A DNA stretch of 64,000 bases from Haladaptatus pallidirubidus (GCF_020700235.1 NZ_CP085302.1:248001-312000), one strand, 5' to 3'. Positions 46,104 to 56,437 are shown, counted from the stretch's first letter. Translations and numbers: made by a program. Notes: generated from the letters alone by a model not told the origin.

Positions 46104-46868
46104 ATGGGAAAGCAGGCAAAACACGCCGTAAAGTCGGTGGAGAACGCATTCGAGATACTTGATGCGCTGAAAGAACTCAACGGCGCAGGGGTTTCGACGC
46201 TCTCCGACCACTTGGAGCTGCCAAAGAGCACGATACACAACTACCTGAGTACTCTCCTGCAGGAGGAGTACGTCGTCAAAGACGGTTCGACGTATCACGT
46301 CGGAATCCGGTTTCTGGAGTACGGTGCCTTCGCTCGCGTCCAGATGGACATCTACGACATTGCGAAAAAGGAGATTGATACGCTGGCGGAAACGACGGGG
46401 GAGTTGGCGAACTTGATGGTCGAACAGCACGGACGCGGGTCGTATCTTCATCGCGCCCGCGGAGATCGGGCAGTTCAGGTCGAAGCCCATGTCGGAACGC
46501 GCGTTCCACTCCACGGAACCGGCTTGGGAAAGGCGATACTCGCCCACCTTTCCGAAGAGCGGGTCAACGAAATAATCGAGATGCACGGTCTCACCGGCTT
46601 TACCCCCGCGACTATTACCGACAAGGCGGAACTGAAGTCCGAATTGGAAGAGATACGTGAAACGGGCGTCGCGTTCGACGACGAAGAGCGCCTCTCGGGT
46701 CTGCGATGCGTCGCCGCCCCGATTCTGAGCAACAACGGGCGAGTCCTCGGCTCGATTAGCGTCGCCGGTCCCTCGAATCGGATCCGCGACCAGCGTTTCT
46801 CTGAAGAACTCCCAAATCAGGTGCTCGAAGCCGTCAACGTTATCGAACTAAACGTCACTTACTCGTAG
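46104..46868 (+). CDS. IclR family transcriptional regulator 2 (XacR-like)
   Basis: 254 aa. N-terminal winged helix (AVKSVENAFEILDALKELNG; LSDHLELPKSTIHNYLSTLL) and IclR effector domain (VPLHGTGLGKAILAHLSEER near 135; LRCVAAPILSNNGRVLGSI near 205). Haloferax controls its xylose/arabinose genes with an IclR protein (XacR); this gene lies at the edge of the xylan cluster and is divergent from the alpha-glucuronidase gene, so it is the likely cluster regulator. Two palindromes flank its TATA box, which suggests autoregulation. Similar to the regulator at 17074, but the operators differ. Confidence 0.9.
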   Translation: MGKQAKHAVKSVENAFEILDALKELNGAGVSTLSDHLELPKSTIHNYLSTLLQEEYVVKDGSTYHVGIRFLEYGAFARVQMDIYDIAKKEIDTLAETTGELANLMVEQHGRGSYLHRARGDRAVQVEAHVGTRVPLHGTGLGKAILAHLSEERVNEIIEMHGLTGFTPATITDKAELKSELEEIRETGVAFDDEERLSGLRCVAAPILSNNGRVLGSISVAGPSNRIRDQRFSEELPNQVLEAVNVIELNVTYS

Positions 46869-48065
46869 AGCGCCAATTGAGGTCTCTTATCCTGCAAATC
46901 GGTCGTACCGTGCGTGGTTCTCATCGGTAATCCTGCTCTGTTGCTGAACAGACGGATCACATTGTCGTACTACTGTTCAGCTAATATGAAAACCGTATTT
47001 TCAGTTCCACCACTTCAAACTTAAAGCATCAGATGTATCATTTACTACCCGCTTGCCCAAATTTTCCGATAATTATACACAAAACGCCCATTGGGGATCA
47101 ATATGACGAGCGAATCCTCGACTTCGGCGTTCATAATCCTAGAATCCGATATCGTGCGTCTTCACTAGTGTCTGACTCCAATACGCAGTATCCATTCCTA
47201 CGACTGAGTCATGCATCCTTTTATTTTGGTGGCTCCAAATTTCTTTACATAGCCAGTTTTGTAACGCCTCGAATTAGTGTTGTTCCACCGAGAAGTGAGA
47301 TAGTGAGTAACAGTAGTTACTCATCTGTTGGAGGGAGATTACAGTACTACGACTGTAATGGATATCTATTCCATAACTATCTTACTTATGTGTTTATTGT
47401 CATTCTTAATTATATATGTATAATTAGTTATGTCTGATGTGTCGCAGTTTGTATCCACAATGCGTTGCGGGTCGTATCACTCGATTCCAGCGCTGTCACG
47501 GATTTTTATTATGAATTCGATTGTCTAGTAACACACAAGTTACTTGATCTCTAAAGATAAATTATCTTATATTATCTCTATTATAACAACCTTCTGATAT
47601 GTTATAGTATTATCTGTTATTTTTTATTCTACTATTTATATAAAAATATAATTTCCAAATTTATAATTTATACTTTAATATATTATTAGTTATTGAGGTC
47701 ACGAGAGATTTCGTCTTTCGATAGAGGCTCGTTACCCCATCAAGAATGCCATCTACCCTACCACCTTTATTGAAGTCAACCACTTGATGCAGCAGTATTC
47801 CGTTTGGTGGGAGGTACTGCCAACTACCGTCTAGTTCCTATTCGCCTAAAGTCATGTGAATCAAGGGGCACTAGTAGTTGCACATAAATCGGTTCTGAAG
47901 TACCGGGGGCATTGCATTTCCGCTTAGTATATTAGTAAACACTACCGCTTCCTACCGTAGCCAATAGTATACTCTTTTTATGGTCTACCAAATTACAGTC
48001 TATTACGATACAGAAAGGGGGCTATCGACTGAGGTTTCGATCATTCTCAATAGGAATCTGTGGGG
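46869..48065. other. AT-rich gene desert
   Basis: About 1.2 kb with no gene I can support. 47520-47700 is extremely AT-rich (long runs of A/T only). A frame at 47033-47437 has no recognisable feature and unlike composition. It marks the border between the sugar cluster and the metal island. Confidence 0.45.
47891..47926. repeat. Weak IS6-type element end
   Basis: GGTTCTGAAGTACC then GGGGG and GCATTTCCGCTTA, which resembles the ends at 18371-18410 and 62691-62730 in start, spacing and the TTCCGCTTA end. No transposase is attached. A solo end left by deletion is the likely reading. Confidence 0.35.
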
Positions 48066-49396
48066 TTAGTCCGCCGTATGTGGATGCTCGTCGTGACCGC
48101 TCTCGTCGCCGACCGATTCCGAGCGGTGCAGCCAGTAGAGGAAGATGAAGAACACGGTCGCCAGTACGTTCAAGACCATCTTGTAGTTCATCTCGATTTT
48201 CACCTCTGCGATCTTCACGCTCGAGGCGGGGGGGATGACCCCGGCACCGAGGAAGATGAAGTGGATGACGAACCCTGTGAGGACTGCGGAGACGAAGATC
48301 ATCCCCGAGAGGATGGCTGCAAACGTCATCCCGTAGTACTCCCGATAGGCCTCCATGATCGGTGGGACGATGAGATCTGCGTAGATGTAGCTCAGCACCG
48401 ACCCGAATGGGAGGCCATTCGAGAAGAGGATGGCGCCGAACGGTACATTACCAACCGAGCAGACGAACGTGGCGACGCCGACGATAGCGCCGAGCACTGC
48501 GGTCCAGAAAACATAGACGGGTAGACCGAACGTCGCGCCCGAGAACACCGATGTCCAGACTTGTTCGGGAATAAAGCCGGCGATGAGTCCCGCGAAGATG
48601 AACCCGATGGCGATCTCGTCCCAGAGCATCCCCCACTCTTTCCACTGCTTGTCGGCGAGTGCCTTCCACCCTGAGAGTGACGTCGATTGTTCTCGGATAG
48701 TCGTGTTGGCTTCTTCGGGGTCAAAGCTTTCCTTGCAGGACTGCGAGCAGAAGTAGTACGTCTGGCCGTCGTGTTCGGTGGAATAATCAGCTTCCTCGGG
48801 GTTTACTTCCATCCCACAGACCGGGTCCTGGACTGTTGGAGTGCCTTCGTTGAGGACGTTCTGGCGAGCCTGTTCGACGACGTCGTCGGGGACGATGTAA
48901 ACGAACCCGAGCGCCATCAAGCCGATGAGCATGAACCCGCCGATGATATCCGCGAGCAGGAACTGCCAGCCCAATAGAATCCAAATCACGGCACCGATCT
49001 CGATGACGAGGTTCGTACTCGCGAACATGAACGCACCGATGGTCGCCGCCGCCGATCCACCTTTCTTGAAGAGGTTCTTCGCGGTCGCAATGGCGCTGTA
49101 CGAACACGACGAGGAGACGAATCCGAACAGCGATCCGTAGCCGATCTCCCGCACACCGTGTCCATCGAGGAGGTCTGCGACTTCCTGGTTGGACGTCCAT
49201 GCTTCGACGCCGCCCGCGATGGCAAACCCGATGACGAGTGCCCACCACGTAATCCACGCCATCGCCGCCGTCGTCGTCACGACTGGCGTGTGCTCTCGAC
49301 AAAGAACGTTGCCAGTGGCTTCGACGTGGTGAAGACGCCGATTCCGACAGTTGCGAGCGCAATGAATGCGAGGATTGCGTACTCTCTTCGGTCCAT
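48066..49396 (-). pseudogene. YraQ/DUF318-type permease with internal YHS domain, frameshifted
   Basis: The long frame gives about eight membrane segments in two halves. Each half has a family motif (SSSCSYSAIATAKNLFKKGG; CSVGNVPFGAILFSNG). Between them is a YHS metal-binding domain (DPVCGMEVNPEEADY, YYFCSQSCKESFDPEEA). The expected N-terminus is in another frame: from ATG 49396, MDRREYAILAFIALATVGIG and a further 19 codons run to TGA at 49277-49279, after which the long frame continues with VTTTAAMAWITWWALV. A one-base loss near 49270-49285 explains this. An internal start could still give most of the permease. Similar to the intact gene at 59591. Probably exports a metal or metalloid; substrate not shown. 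Confidence 0.8.
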
Positions 49397-49419
49397 ACAT
49401 ACAACTTATGGGATAGTCC

Positions 49420-49439
49420 CCTTACGGAGTTTCGGCTAA
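49420..49439 (-). promoter_or_regulatory. Copper-island promoter element, permease 1
   Basis: AGCCGAAAC followed by TCCGTAAGG on the minus strand, ending about 24 nt before ATG 49396. Matches the AGCC-GAAAC element found before copZ and both DUF326 genes. Confidence 0.45.
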
Positions 49440-49720
49440 CAGAGTGTAATTGAGAGGCGGCCTGTGTTTTGGTTCATTAAACTCGTTGCCGTCGAGAGTC
49501 TAGTTTCTAGATCGAAGAAGTACATTTATTTATTATATCAAATATTTCTCGACTCGTATAAACAGATGCGTAAGGAGGGCTTTTTGTTTACATATAATTG
49601 ATAATAGAGATATTGTCCAGTTTACCATGCACAGTACCGTTACATGGCATATTTTCCCTCAATACTTGACCGGATCACATGTCGCTTTTAGAACTTTGCT
49701 TACCGAACAGTCCTTTACAA

Positions 49721-49742
49721 CTGAAGCCAGAAACGGGGAAAA
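49721..49742 (+). promoter_or_regulatory. Copper-island promoter element, DUF326 gene 1
   Basis: TGAAGCCAGAAACGGGGAAAA; the last base is 26 nt before the ATG at 49768. The same element with the same distance to the start is found before copZ (57142-57162) and DUF326 gene 2 (58428-58449). The 3' A-rich end is where a leaderless promoter would have its TATA box. Confidence 0.55.
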
Positions 49743-49767
49743 CGTGCCTGCTGTAGTACGGAGTGCA

Positions 49768-50124
49768 ATGTCCCTTGCAGAAACGACGTCCAAGATCGAC
49801 CACCTGAGCGAAGAACAACAAGAGTGTATCGAGATCTGCACCGAAGCAAGCGAAGTCTGTGAGTGGTGTGCCGATGAGTGTACTAGTAGCGAGGAGATGG
49901 CAGAGTGCCTGCGGCTCTGCCGTGATGTAGCCGATGTCGCGTCGCTACACGCTCGCTTTATGGCGCGCGACTCGAACTACAGCAGCCAGCTCGCCGAAAC
50001 CTGTGCGGGCGTCTGCGAGGAATGTGCCGAAGAGTGCGAGCGCCATGACGCCGAGCACTGCCAGGTCTGTGCCGACGTTCTCAAAAAGTGCGCCGAGAGC
50101 TGCCGCAACATGATGAGCGCCTGA
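49768..50124 (+). CDS. DUF326 four-helix Cys-rich copper-storage-like protein 1
   Basis: 118 aa. Cys are spaced along four helices: ECIEICTEASEVCEWCADEC, AECLRLCRDVADVASLHARF, ETCAGVCEECAEECERHDAE and HCQVCADVLKKCAESC. This is the pattern of DUF326/Csp proteins, four-helix bundles that hold many Cu(I) ions through Cys in the core. No signal peptide: cytoplasmic storage. The frame is open upstream to 49627, but ATG 49768 matches the start of the second copy (58475), and the DNA before it is a shared promoter element. Divergent from permease 1 and next to the copper ATPase. Confidence 0.88.
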   Translation: MSLAETTSKIDHLSEEQQECIEICTEASEVCEWCADECTSSEEMAECLRLCRDVADVASLHARFMARDSNYSSQLAETCAGVCEECAEECERHDAEHCQVCADVLKKCAESCRNMMSA

Positions 50125-50255
50125 ATGACCGAGCGCTCGGCATCGATCCACACAGCTGCTTTGTGCCAGTCTAATAGATCGGCCACTGATCGGAGCAAAC
50201 CGTATCAATACGAGCTTTGGGGTGCGAAGGAGTCGAAGAGTGATGTAGTCTTCAA

Positions 50256-52511
50256 TTAGTCGGCCGGTCGTGGACTCCCAGAAGGAGAAGTTCCTGGAAG
50301 CGATGGAAGATCGAGATCGACGCGACGGAGGAACTGGGCATTGATGGCGACGATGATCGTACTGAGTGACATCAAAAGTGCCCCGACGGCAGGTGAAAGG
50401 AGGATTCCAATCGGTGCGAGCACGCCCGCTGCAAGCGGAATCGCGAAGACGTTGTAGCCCGCAGCCCAGACGATGTTTTCCTGCATTTTCCGGTAGCTCG
50501 CCTTACTTAGCTTCACGAGTCGGACCACATCCATCGGATTGTTCTGGACGAGGATGACGTCAGCTGACTGGACGGCGACGTCCGTCCCACTTCCGATTGC
50601 GATGCCGACGTCGGCCCGCGCCAGTGCGGGTGCGTCGTTGACACCGTCGCCGACCATTCCGACAAGTTTACCCTGGTCCTGGAGTTCCTGTACCTTCTTG
50701 TACTTGTCTTCGGGCAAGACCTCGGCGAACACCGTGTCGATACCTAGTTCGTCCGCGACGGCGTTTGCGACATCTCGGGCGTCACCAGTTAGCATTGCGA
50801 CCTCGATGTCCAGGTCGTGGAGCGCGTCAACGACTCGGTAGCTTTTCTCGCGGATGACGTCGGCCATCGCGAACGCAGCTATTAGTTCTCCTTCCTGCAC
50901 GAGATAGACGACCGTCCGGGCGTTTTCGCCCGCTTTGTCGGCGAAATCCCGTAGATTAGCCGGAGCATCTCTGTCGAGATGCTCTAAGAGGTTCGGTCCT
51001 CCGACATAGACCTCTTGGCTCTCGACGGTTGCGCGAACGCCACGGCCCTTCATCGCCTCAAAGTCGTCCGCAGCAGGCGCGTCGATTCCCCGCTCGGCGG
51101 CGGCCTCCCTGATAGCCCCAGCGATCATGTGCTCGGAATCTCTCTCGACGGCGGCAGCGAGGCGGAGTGCATCCGCTTCATCAACGCTGTCGGCAGTTGC
51201 CGTCCCGACGACGCCATGTTCCCCCTCGGTGAGCGTTCCAGTCTTATCGAAGATGATTGCATCGAGATTCCGTGCCTCCTCCATGGCGATGCGGTCGCGG
51301 ACGAGCATCCCGTTGCGAGCTGCTAGCGAGGTGTTGATTGCAACCACTAGGGGAATCGCAAGACCGAGTGCATGTGGGCAGGCGATGACGAGGACGGTGA
51401 CCACCCGTTCGATCACGGTCGCATCGAACGTCGTCGCGACTGTCCACGCGACTGCGGTGAGTAGTGCGGCCCCGACGGCGACGTAGAATAGCCATCCCGC
51501 TGCGCGGTCGGCGAGTACCTGTGTCTTCGATTGACTCGACTGCGCCTCCTCGACTAGGCGCATGATCCCGGCAAGGGTCGTCTCGTCGCCGGTCGCGTCG
51601 ATCCGTACCCGTAGGCTCCCATCACCGTTGACCGTACCGCCGATTACCTCGTCGCTGGGTTCCCTGGCGACGGGGTTGGGCTCGCCGGTGATCATTGCCT
51701 CGTTTACGTCCGACTCGCCGTCCTCGACGATGCCGTCCGCGGGAACGCTGGCGCCCGGGCGTACGAGAACGAGGTTGTCCTCCGAAAGTTCATTCACCGG
51801 TACCTCCTCGATGTCACCTGACCCAGTGATCCGCTCTGCAGTGTCGGGCATCAGTTTCGCGAGTTCGTCTAAGGCACTGGACGCCCGTCGGACTGACCGC
51901 ATCTCGATCCAGTGGCCCAGCAACATGATGTCGATCAGTGTCACGAGTTCCCAGAAGAACGCAGACTGTGTCGGGAAGACGACGCTCGCCAAGCTATAGA
52001 TGAACGCGACAGTGATCGCCATCGAAATGAGTGTCATCATCCCTGGCGAGCGATCTTTCAGTTCGGGGCTGGCCATCTGGAGGAACGGCATACCGCCGTA
52101 GGCGAAGACGATCACCGCGAAGATGGTATTTATCCACTGGCTCCCCGGAAATACCGGAACGGAAAAGCCGAGGGTCTCCTGGAGGAACGGACTTTAGAGA
52201 AGAACAGGAATCGAAAGGAGGGTCGAAACGAAGAATCGTCGACGGAACATCTGTTCGTGTCCTTCGTGCACCCCCTCATGATCACCGTGATCGTTGCCAC
52301 CGTTGCCGTGACCCATCCCATGCCCATCGTGTTCTGCAATCTCTCGCTCGGCCTCGTCATCGTCATTGGCCTCTTCCTCAAGCATGGATTGCTCTACGCG
52401 GTCTTCCTCATTGGTTCCGACTGGCTCATCGTCATCTACGCTGTTGCGACCATGGTGAGAATTGGCCCCTGATGGAGGATCTCCGTTCTGTGAGTGTTCG
52501 TGGTCGTCCAT
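50256..52511 (-). pseudogene. CopB-type copper P1B-ATPase, split by one in-frame stop
   Basis: From ATG 52511 a His-rich metal-binding N-terminus (GHGMGHGNGGNDHGDHEG) runs into the first membrane segment (RRRFFVSTLLSIPVLL), where TAA at 52194-52196 interrupts. The same frame continues as SPFLQETLGFSVPVFPGSQW and then without break for 619 codons from GTG 52115. That part has the TGE loop (MITGEPNPVA), the CPH membrane motif (IACPHALGLAIP), phosphorylated Asp (FDKTGTLTEG) and the hinge MVGDGVNDAPALA. CPH and the His-rich N-terminus are typical of CopB (copper, possibly silver). A Tyr codon (TAC/TAT) changed to TAA fits best. Internal initiation would lack the first helix. Confidence 0.85.
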
Positions 52512-52724
52512 GGCGAACTTATGGACGTACGATCCAGAGGTTGATGGATGTGTGGGCTTTACATCGAGTCGATCACAGTATATCGCAATGACCTCGTCAA
52601 CCGTGAGTACGATCATCGTTGCGTTTGCCGACGACAGCGTAGACCAGTAGTGTGAACGCCGACTCGGCATGGCCTTTGAAGTCAGCCGAATAGTTTACTG
52701 TATTGCTAGCGTATGGCTGGTGCT

Positions 52725-53216
52725 ATGGCCACCGAACGCACTGATCTCGGGATGACCGCCCGACGACTCGCACGGACGGACGTGGTCAGCGTCACGCCAG
52801 ACACGCCCATCACCAAGACTGCCCAAATAATGCGCGACCGAACGGTCGGAAGCGTCCTCGTCATCGAAGGCGACGAATTAATCGGCGTCGTCACCGACCG
52901 GGACATCGCCGTAGAAGTCGTCGCCGACGGCTCAGCCAGTCTAACCCACGAAGTCACCGATCTCGAAATGCTCACTGCACAGGACGTGATGACCGCGGAT
53001 CCCCAGTCCGTTGACGCAGACGCGAAAATCCAGCGTGTCCTGCGGGCGATGAATGACGCTCACGCACGCCGGATTCCAGTCGTTGACGACGACCACGTTG
53101 TCGGTATCATCGCGTTTGACGACCTAGTGCTCCACCTTGCCGGGGAATGCACGCACGTTTCCGCGCAACTCGACAGTCTGGCCGAAGTCATCCACGCCGA
53201 ATCGCCATCGAACTGA
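52725..53216 (+). CDS. CBS-domain protein
   Basis: 163 aa, two CBS domains in tandem: VVSVTPDTPITKTAQIMRD with GSVLVIEGDELIGVVTDRDI, and VMTADPQSVDADAKIQRVL with RRIPVVDDDHVVGIIAFDDL. CBS pairs bind adenine nucleotides and regulate partners. An earlier ATG at 52713 is in frame, but GTTTACT near 52693-52699 is 29 nt before 52725, so that start is preferred. Between CopB and the cupredoxin; partner unknown. Confidence 0.88.
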   Translation: MATERTDLGMTARRLARTDVVSVTPDTPITKTAQIMRDRTVGSVLVIEGDELIGVVTDRDIAVEVVADGSASLTHEVTDLEMLTAQDVMTADPQSVDADAKIQRVLRAMNDAHARRIPVVDDDHVVGIIAFDDLVLHLAGECTHVSAQLDSLAEVIHAESPSN

Positions 53217-53346
53217 GATTGCGACTCGACGTTCTCGTAGAAACGTTCGTGCAAACAAGATGGGTGGAATGATATGATTAGATACTCGTGTCCGATATTA
53301 GTTTGATTTATTGTCAGCTCTGGCGTAGTCATGAGGGGGGAATACT

Positions 53347-54027
53347 ATGTTCGAGACACCACGACAAACAAAACAGACACGAAGACGATTCATCGCGACT
53401 GTGGGAGGGACTGTAATTGGGTTGGCATCCGGTGTGAGCGCACAAGAAACGACATCTCGTGACCATCAGCGAGGTATGTGTTGTTTCCGCTTCGGCGGCC
53501 GCGTCTCCGGATGGCAAGGACAGGGGCCACAGTCGATTACTGGACAACAAAATCCGACGCTCCAGCTTAAACCAGGAAGGACGTATGGAGTCATGTGGCA
53601 AAACCTCGATGGGCAGCCGCACACGTTCGCGCTGAGAGACTCGAATGGTGAGAACCTTCCCGTGATATTGCCAACTGTGCGAACCATGCAGAACGGCGGG
53701 CCGATGATGGGTGGTCAGAACGGGACGATGGTGGGCGGAGCGAATGGCACCATGATGGACAGGATGATGGGCGAACATCAAGGAAGGAGGCAACCACCCG
53801 AAGATGCGATTCGAGTTACGCCGCAGGTCGCTGAAGAAGGATCGGTACAAATGCTCGCATTCGTCGCGACGCGTGACATTGCTCAGTATATTTGTACCGT
53901 GCATCCATCGACGATGGTTGGTGACGTGACTCTGAGACCCGATCAAGGTAATTCCGGTGGACAACATGGTGGTAATGGCAATCACGGCGACAAGAGTGAC
54001 AATACGGGAAGTCACGCACACGACTGA
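53347..54027 (+). CDS. Tat-exported cupredoxin-like copper protein
   Basis: 226 aa. Tat signal (TRRRFIATVGGTVIGLASGV) with cleavage after about VSAQ, then a cupredoxin fold. Type 1 copper ligands are visible: His in DGQPHTFALRD, Cys and His in YICTVHPSTMVGDV, and Met in that same motif. Between the strands is a Met/Gly-rich insert (MMGGQNGTMVGG, NGTMMDRMMGEH) and the C-terminus is His-rich, both suited to extra copper. Acts outside the cell as an electron or copper carrier. It starts 130 nt after the CBS gene and precedes the TSUP permease by 75 nt. Confidence 0.85.
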   Translation: MFETPRQTKQTRRRFIATVGGTVIGLASGVSAQETTSRDHQRGMCCFRFGGRVSGWQGQGPQSITGQQNPTLQLKPGRTYGVMWQNLDGQPHTFALRDSNGENLPVILPTVRTMQNGGPMMGGQNGTMVGGANGTMMDRMMGEHQGRRQPPEDAIRVTPQVAEEGSVQMLAFVATRDIAQYICTVHPSTMVGDVTLRPDQGNSGGQHGGNGNHGDKSDNTGSHAHD

Positions 54028-54102
54028 CGATCCGAGCGTGTGTCGTCAGTCCACACCCTCGGAGTAAGACCCAATACCGTTGTGCTCGTAACTGATAGCG
54101 AC

Positions 54103-55104
54103 ATGGGGGGAATGAGCCTGTGGTCGTTCGAACCGGGAATCGCGTTCTTCGTTTTCTTCGGATTCACGGTTGGAATCCTCTTCGGCTTTTTCGGTCTCGG
54201 TGGGAGTTTCTTCGTCACGCCAGCACTGCTCGTTCTCGGCCATCCGGTCGAAGCGGCGGTTGGCTCCGGGCTGGTGTTCGTCTTCGGAACGTCGATTACG
54301 GCCGTCGTAACACACCGCCGTCTCGGCCACATAGACTACAAATTGGGAGGGCTCCTCGTCGCGGGGATGACGATGGGGTTAGAGGTCGGGAAGCGGGTGT
54401 TGTTCGAGCTTTCAGCCATCGGACTCGCAGACCTCATCGTTAGCACCGCATACGTCGGGTTGTTAGCGGCAGTCGGACTATTTGTGCTATTCGACGCTCG
54501 TAACAGAACTTCCGTGCAGGGAACAGTCGTAGATGCGAACGTCCTGCGACAAATTGGAACCGTCCACGTTCCGCCGATGCTATCGATTCGTGAAGAGGTT
54601 ACCGTTTCCATATGGATAATGTTGGCAATTGCGTTCACGACGGGGATACTGGCGGGCGTTCTCGGTGTCGGCGGCGGGTTTCTCATTCTGCCAATCCTAA
54701 TGTACGGGCTGAGTCTACCGGAAACGGTAGCGGTGGGGACTGACATCTTTCAGATCGCGATTTCGAGTGGATACGGGTCGTTTATGTACGCCAGAGCGGA
54801 TGCGGTCCACCTCTCGGTCGTCGTCCCGTTACTCGGCGGGAGCGTCTTCGGCGCGTATCTTGGATCTCAGTTAACGGAGTTCGTTGAGGAGGCGAAGTTC
54901 AAGCAGTACTTCGCGCTCATTCTACTCGTCGACAGTGTGGCAGTGGCGAGCAAAACGATCAGTCACACCTACGGTGTCGTCGCCCTGCACGTCCTGAGTC
55001 TCGTTCTGCTCTTCGGAACTGCAGTGGTCATGAGTTCCATCGTTGTCTCGTTCGGAACTCGAAACGCCCTTCGAGAAGGCGATACTCTGTCGAAAAATAA
55101 CTGA
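54103..55104 (+). CDS. TauE/SafE (TSUP) family permease
   Basis: 333 aa, about eight membrane segments in two homologous halves. The family motif GLGGSFFVTPALLVLGHP near residue 25 and its second copy GVGGGFLILPILMYGLSLPE near 190 are clear. TSUP proteins export sulfite, sulfoacetate or similar anions; in copper islands they may serve sulfur or thiol handling, which is inference. The frame opens at GTG 54040, but ATG 54103 places the first helix immediately after the start. Confidence 0.85.
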   Translation: MGGMSLWSFEPGIAFFVFFGFTVGILFGFFGLGGSFFVTPALLVLGHPVEAAVGSGLVFVFGTSITAVVTHRRLGHIDYKLGGLLVAGMTMGLEVGKRVLFELSAIGLADLIVSTAYVGLLAAVGLFVLFDARNRTSVQGTVVDANVLRQIGTVHVPPMLSIREEVTVSIWIMLAIAFTTGILAGVLGVGGGFLILPILMYGLSLPETVAVGTDIFQIAISSGYGSFMYARADAVHLSVVVPLLGGSVFGAYLGSQLTEFVEEAKFKQYFALILLVDSVAVASKTISHTYGVVALHVLSLVLLFGTAVVMSSIVVSFGTRNALREGDTLSKNN

Positions 55105-55118
55105 ATAAACGAGGCGTT

Positions 55119-55268
55119 TTAGTTCTCGTTTCGACGTCGGACGTTTCGAACCGCATAGACCAAGATGGTCAATTGGACGACGACCAGCACTACCGTGAAT
55201 CCCCAAAATGCGATGGCAGTAAATATCGAAGCACTGCCTAACCAGAGGCTAACCAGCACGAGCGTCAC
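55119..55268 (-). CDS. Possible small two-helix membrane protein
   Basis: The frame ending in TAA at 55119-55121 reads TLVLVSLWLGSASIFTAI, AFWGFTVVLVVVQLTILV and a basic tail YAVRNVRRRNEN, a clean two-helix membrane protein. The only usable start I find is GTG at 55266-55268; the frame extends to about 55320 (RFNTRWTSQIRELAYVL) but starts after a TGA without ATG. It is either a real small protein with a GTG start or a 5'-broken gene. Confidence 0.4.
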   Translation of the reverse strand: MTLVLVSLWLGSASIFTAIAFWGFTVVLVVVQLTILVYAVRNVRRRNEN

Positions 55269-55334
55269 GAGGACGTATGCGAGTTCACGTATTTGTGAAG
55301 TCCATCTCGTATTGAATCGAGCTCAAAGCACTAA

Positions 55335-56316
55335 TCAGAACTGGTGTTCTTCGTCTGACGCGGTGAACGGCGCAACCGACGCGTTGTGTTGGGCGACCAA
55401 CGAGAGTCGGAGGACGAACGAGAAGAGGACGGCGAACGGCCTGAACCCTGCGGTAAGTACAATAGGGACGAGAACGTCGAGCCACCCGGCGACGAGTGGC
55501 GTCGTCTTCACGCCGCCATAAACAACGAGGACAACGGCTGAGAGGAGTTCTGCAGGTACGCCGACGTACAAGATGATTCGCGATAGATGTGAGAGTTCCT
55601 TTTTGACGTAGACGGTTCGGAAGTACTTGCGGGCGACGTCGATTTGTATGAAGTTCGTTCGAATCTCTCCGAACAAGTTTCGCTGGTCGTCAGTCAAGTA
55701 TTCGTCGAATTCGACCTCTATTCGGTTGATTTCACGGAGTTGCTGGGCGTGATTTGTCCCGAGTGTCACCTTGATGACTGCGAAGATTTGCACTGGTTCT
55801 GTGTCGAGCGTCCGAAGAACCGTCTTTACATCCGTTAGAACATTGTCGGCGAACGTCTCGACACGTTCCTGTAAGCGGTCGTCTGTATTGTTTGCCACGC
55901 TCTCACGGAGTTCTTCGGTCCGCGCTTCGGTCGTTTCGTGCAGAAACCGCAAGAAGCTCCCCGGCAGTACCGGAGCTACCGATTGGTCGGCACGTTCTTG
56001 AGCGTCCTCACGGTATTCGAGCGCGTCTTCGATACGCCGACGTAACTCACCGGGTGCACTCAGTTCACGCGACAGGACGAGCTGGTTGATTGAGAGCACG
56101 ACCGGAATCATCGTGAAATTCCCGCCGAGGAACGCACTGAATAGAAAGTACATCGGACTGGACGGCCGACCAGAGAGGATATCAACGGACGTCAGCAAAG
56201 AAGAGGAAAACTCCACCGAGAAACACACCGGCGAGAGTCACGCGGTTGCCGTCCACGAGCAGCCACCGGAGCGGTCGGTTGGACAAGCCATTACTAGGTC
56301 GTTGTTCTTCAGACAT
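55335..56316 (-). pseudogene. Membrane protein of unknown function, frameshifted near its N-terminus
   Basis: The 3' frame has about 280 codons: a helix (MYFLFSAFLGGNFTMIPVVL), a long soluble helical domain (EDALEYREDAQERADQSV; DTEPVQIFAVIKVTLGTN) and two C-terminal helices (RIILYVGVPAELLSAVVLVV; LDVLVPIVLTAGFRPFAVLF). The true start lies in another frame: from ATG 56316, MSEEQRPSNGLSNRPLRWLL runs through a first helix (LAGVFLGGVFLFF) to TGA at 56182-56184. The 3' frame joins there with TSVDILSGRPSS. A small indel near 56184-56200 explains it. No family recognised; length and layout suggest a four-helix membrane protein. Confidence 0.65.
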
Positions 56317-56437
56317 CAGTGGATGCTTTCACATTCGGCGCGGCCGACTAATCCATTCTGGCATTCTAATTTCACGGTTTTAGAGCGATTGCAGAACAGT
56401 CGATACCTCTTTTTGACTCTGAATGCTAGTGTTCCAT

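Noticed and set aside
47033..47437. 134-codon frame in the gene desert
   Set aside because: Composition follows local AT content, no start signal and no recognisable feature.
47520..47700. AT-only tract considered as a replication origin
   Set aside because: No Orc1/Cdc6 gene nearby and no repeated origin-type boxes that I could see; AT-richness alone is not enough.
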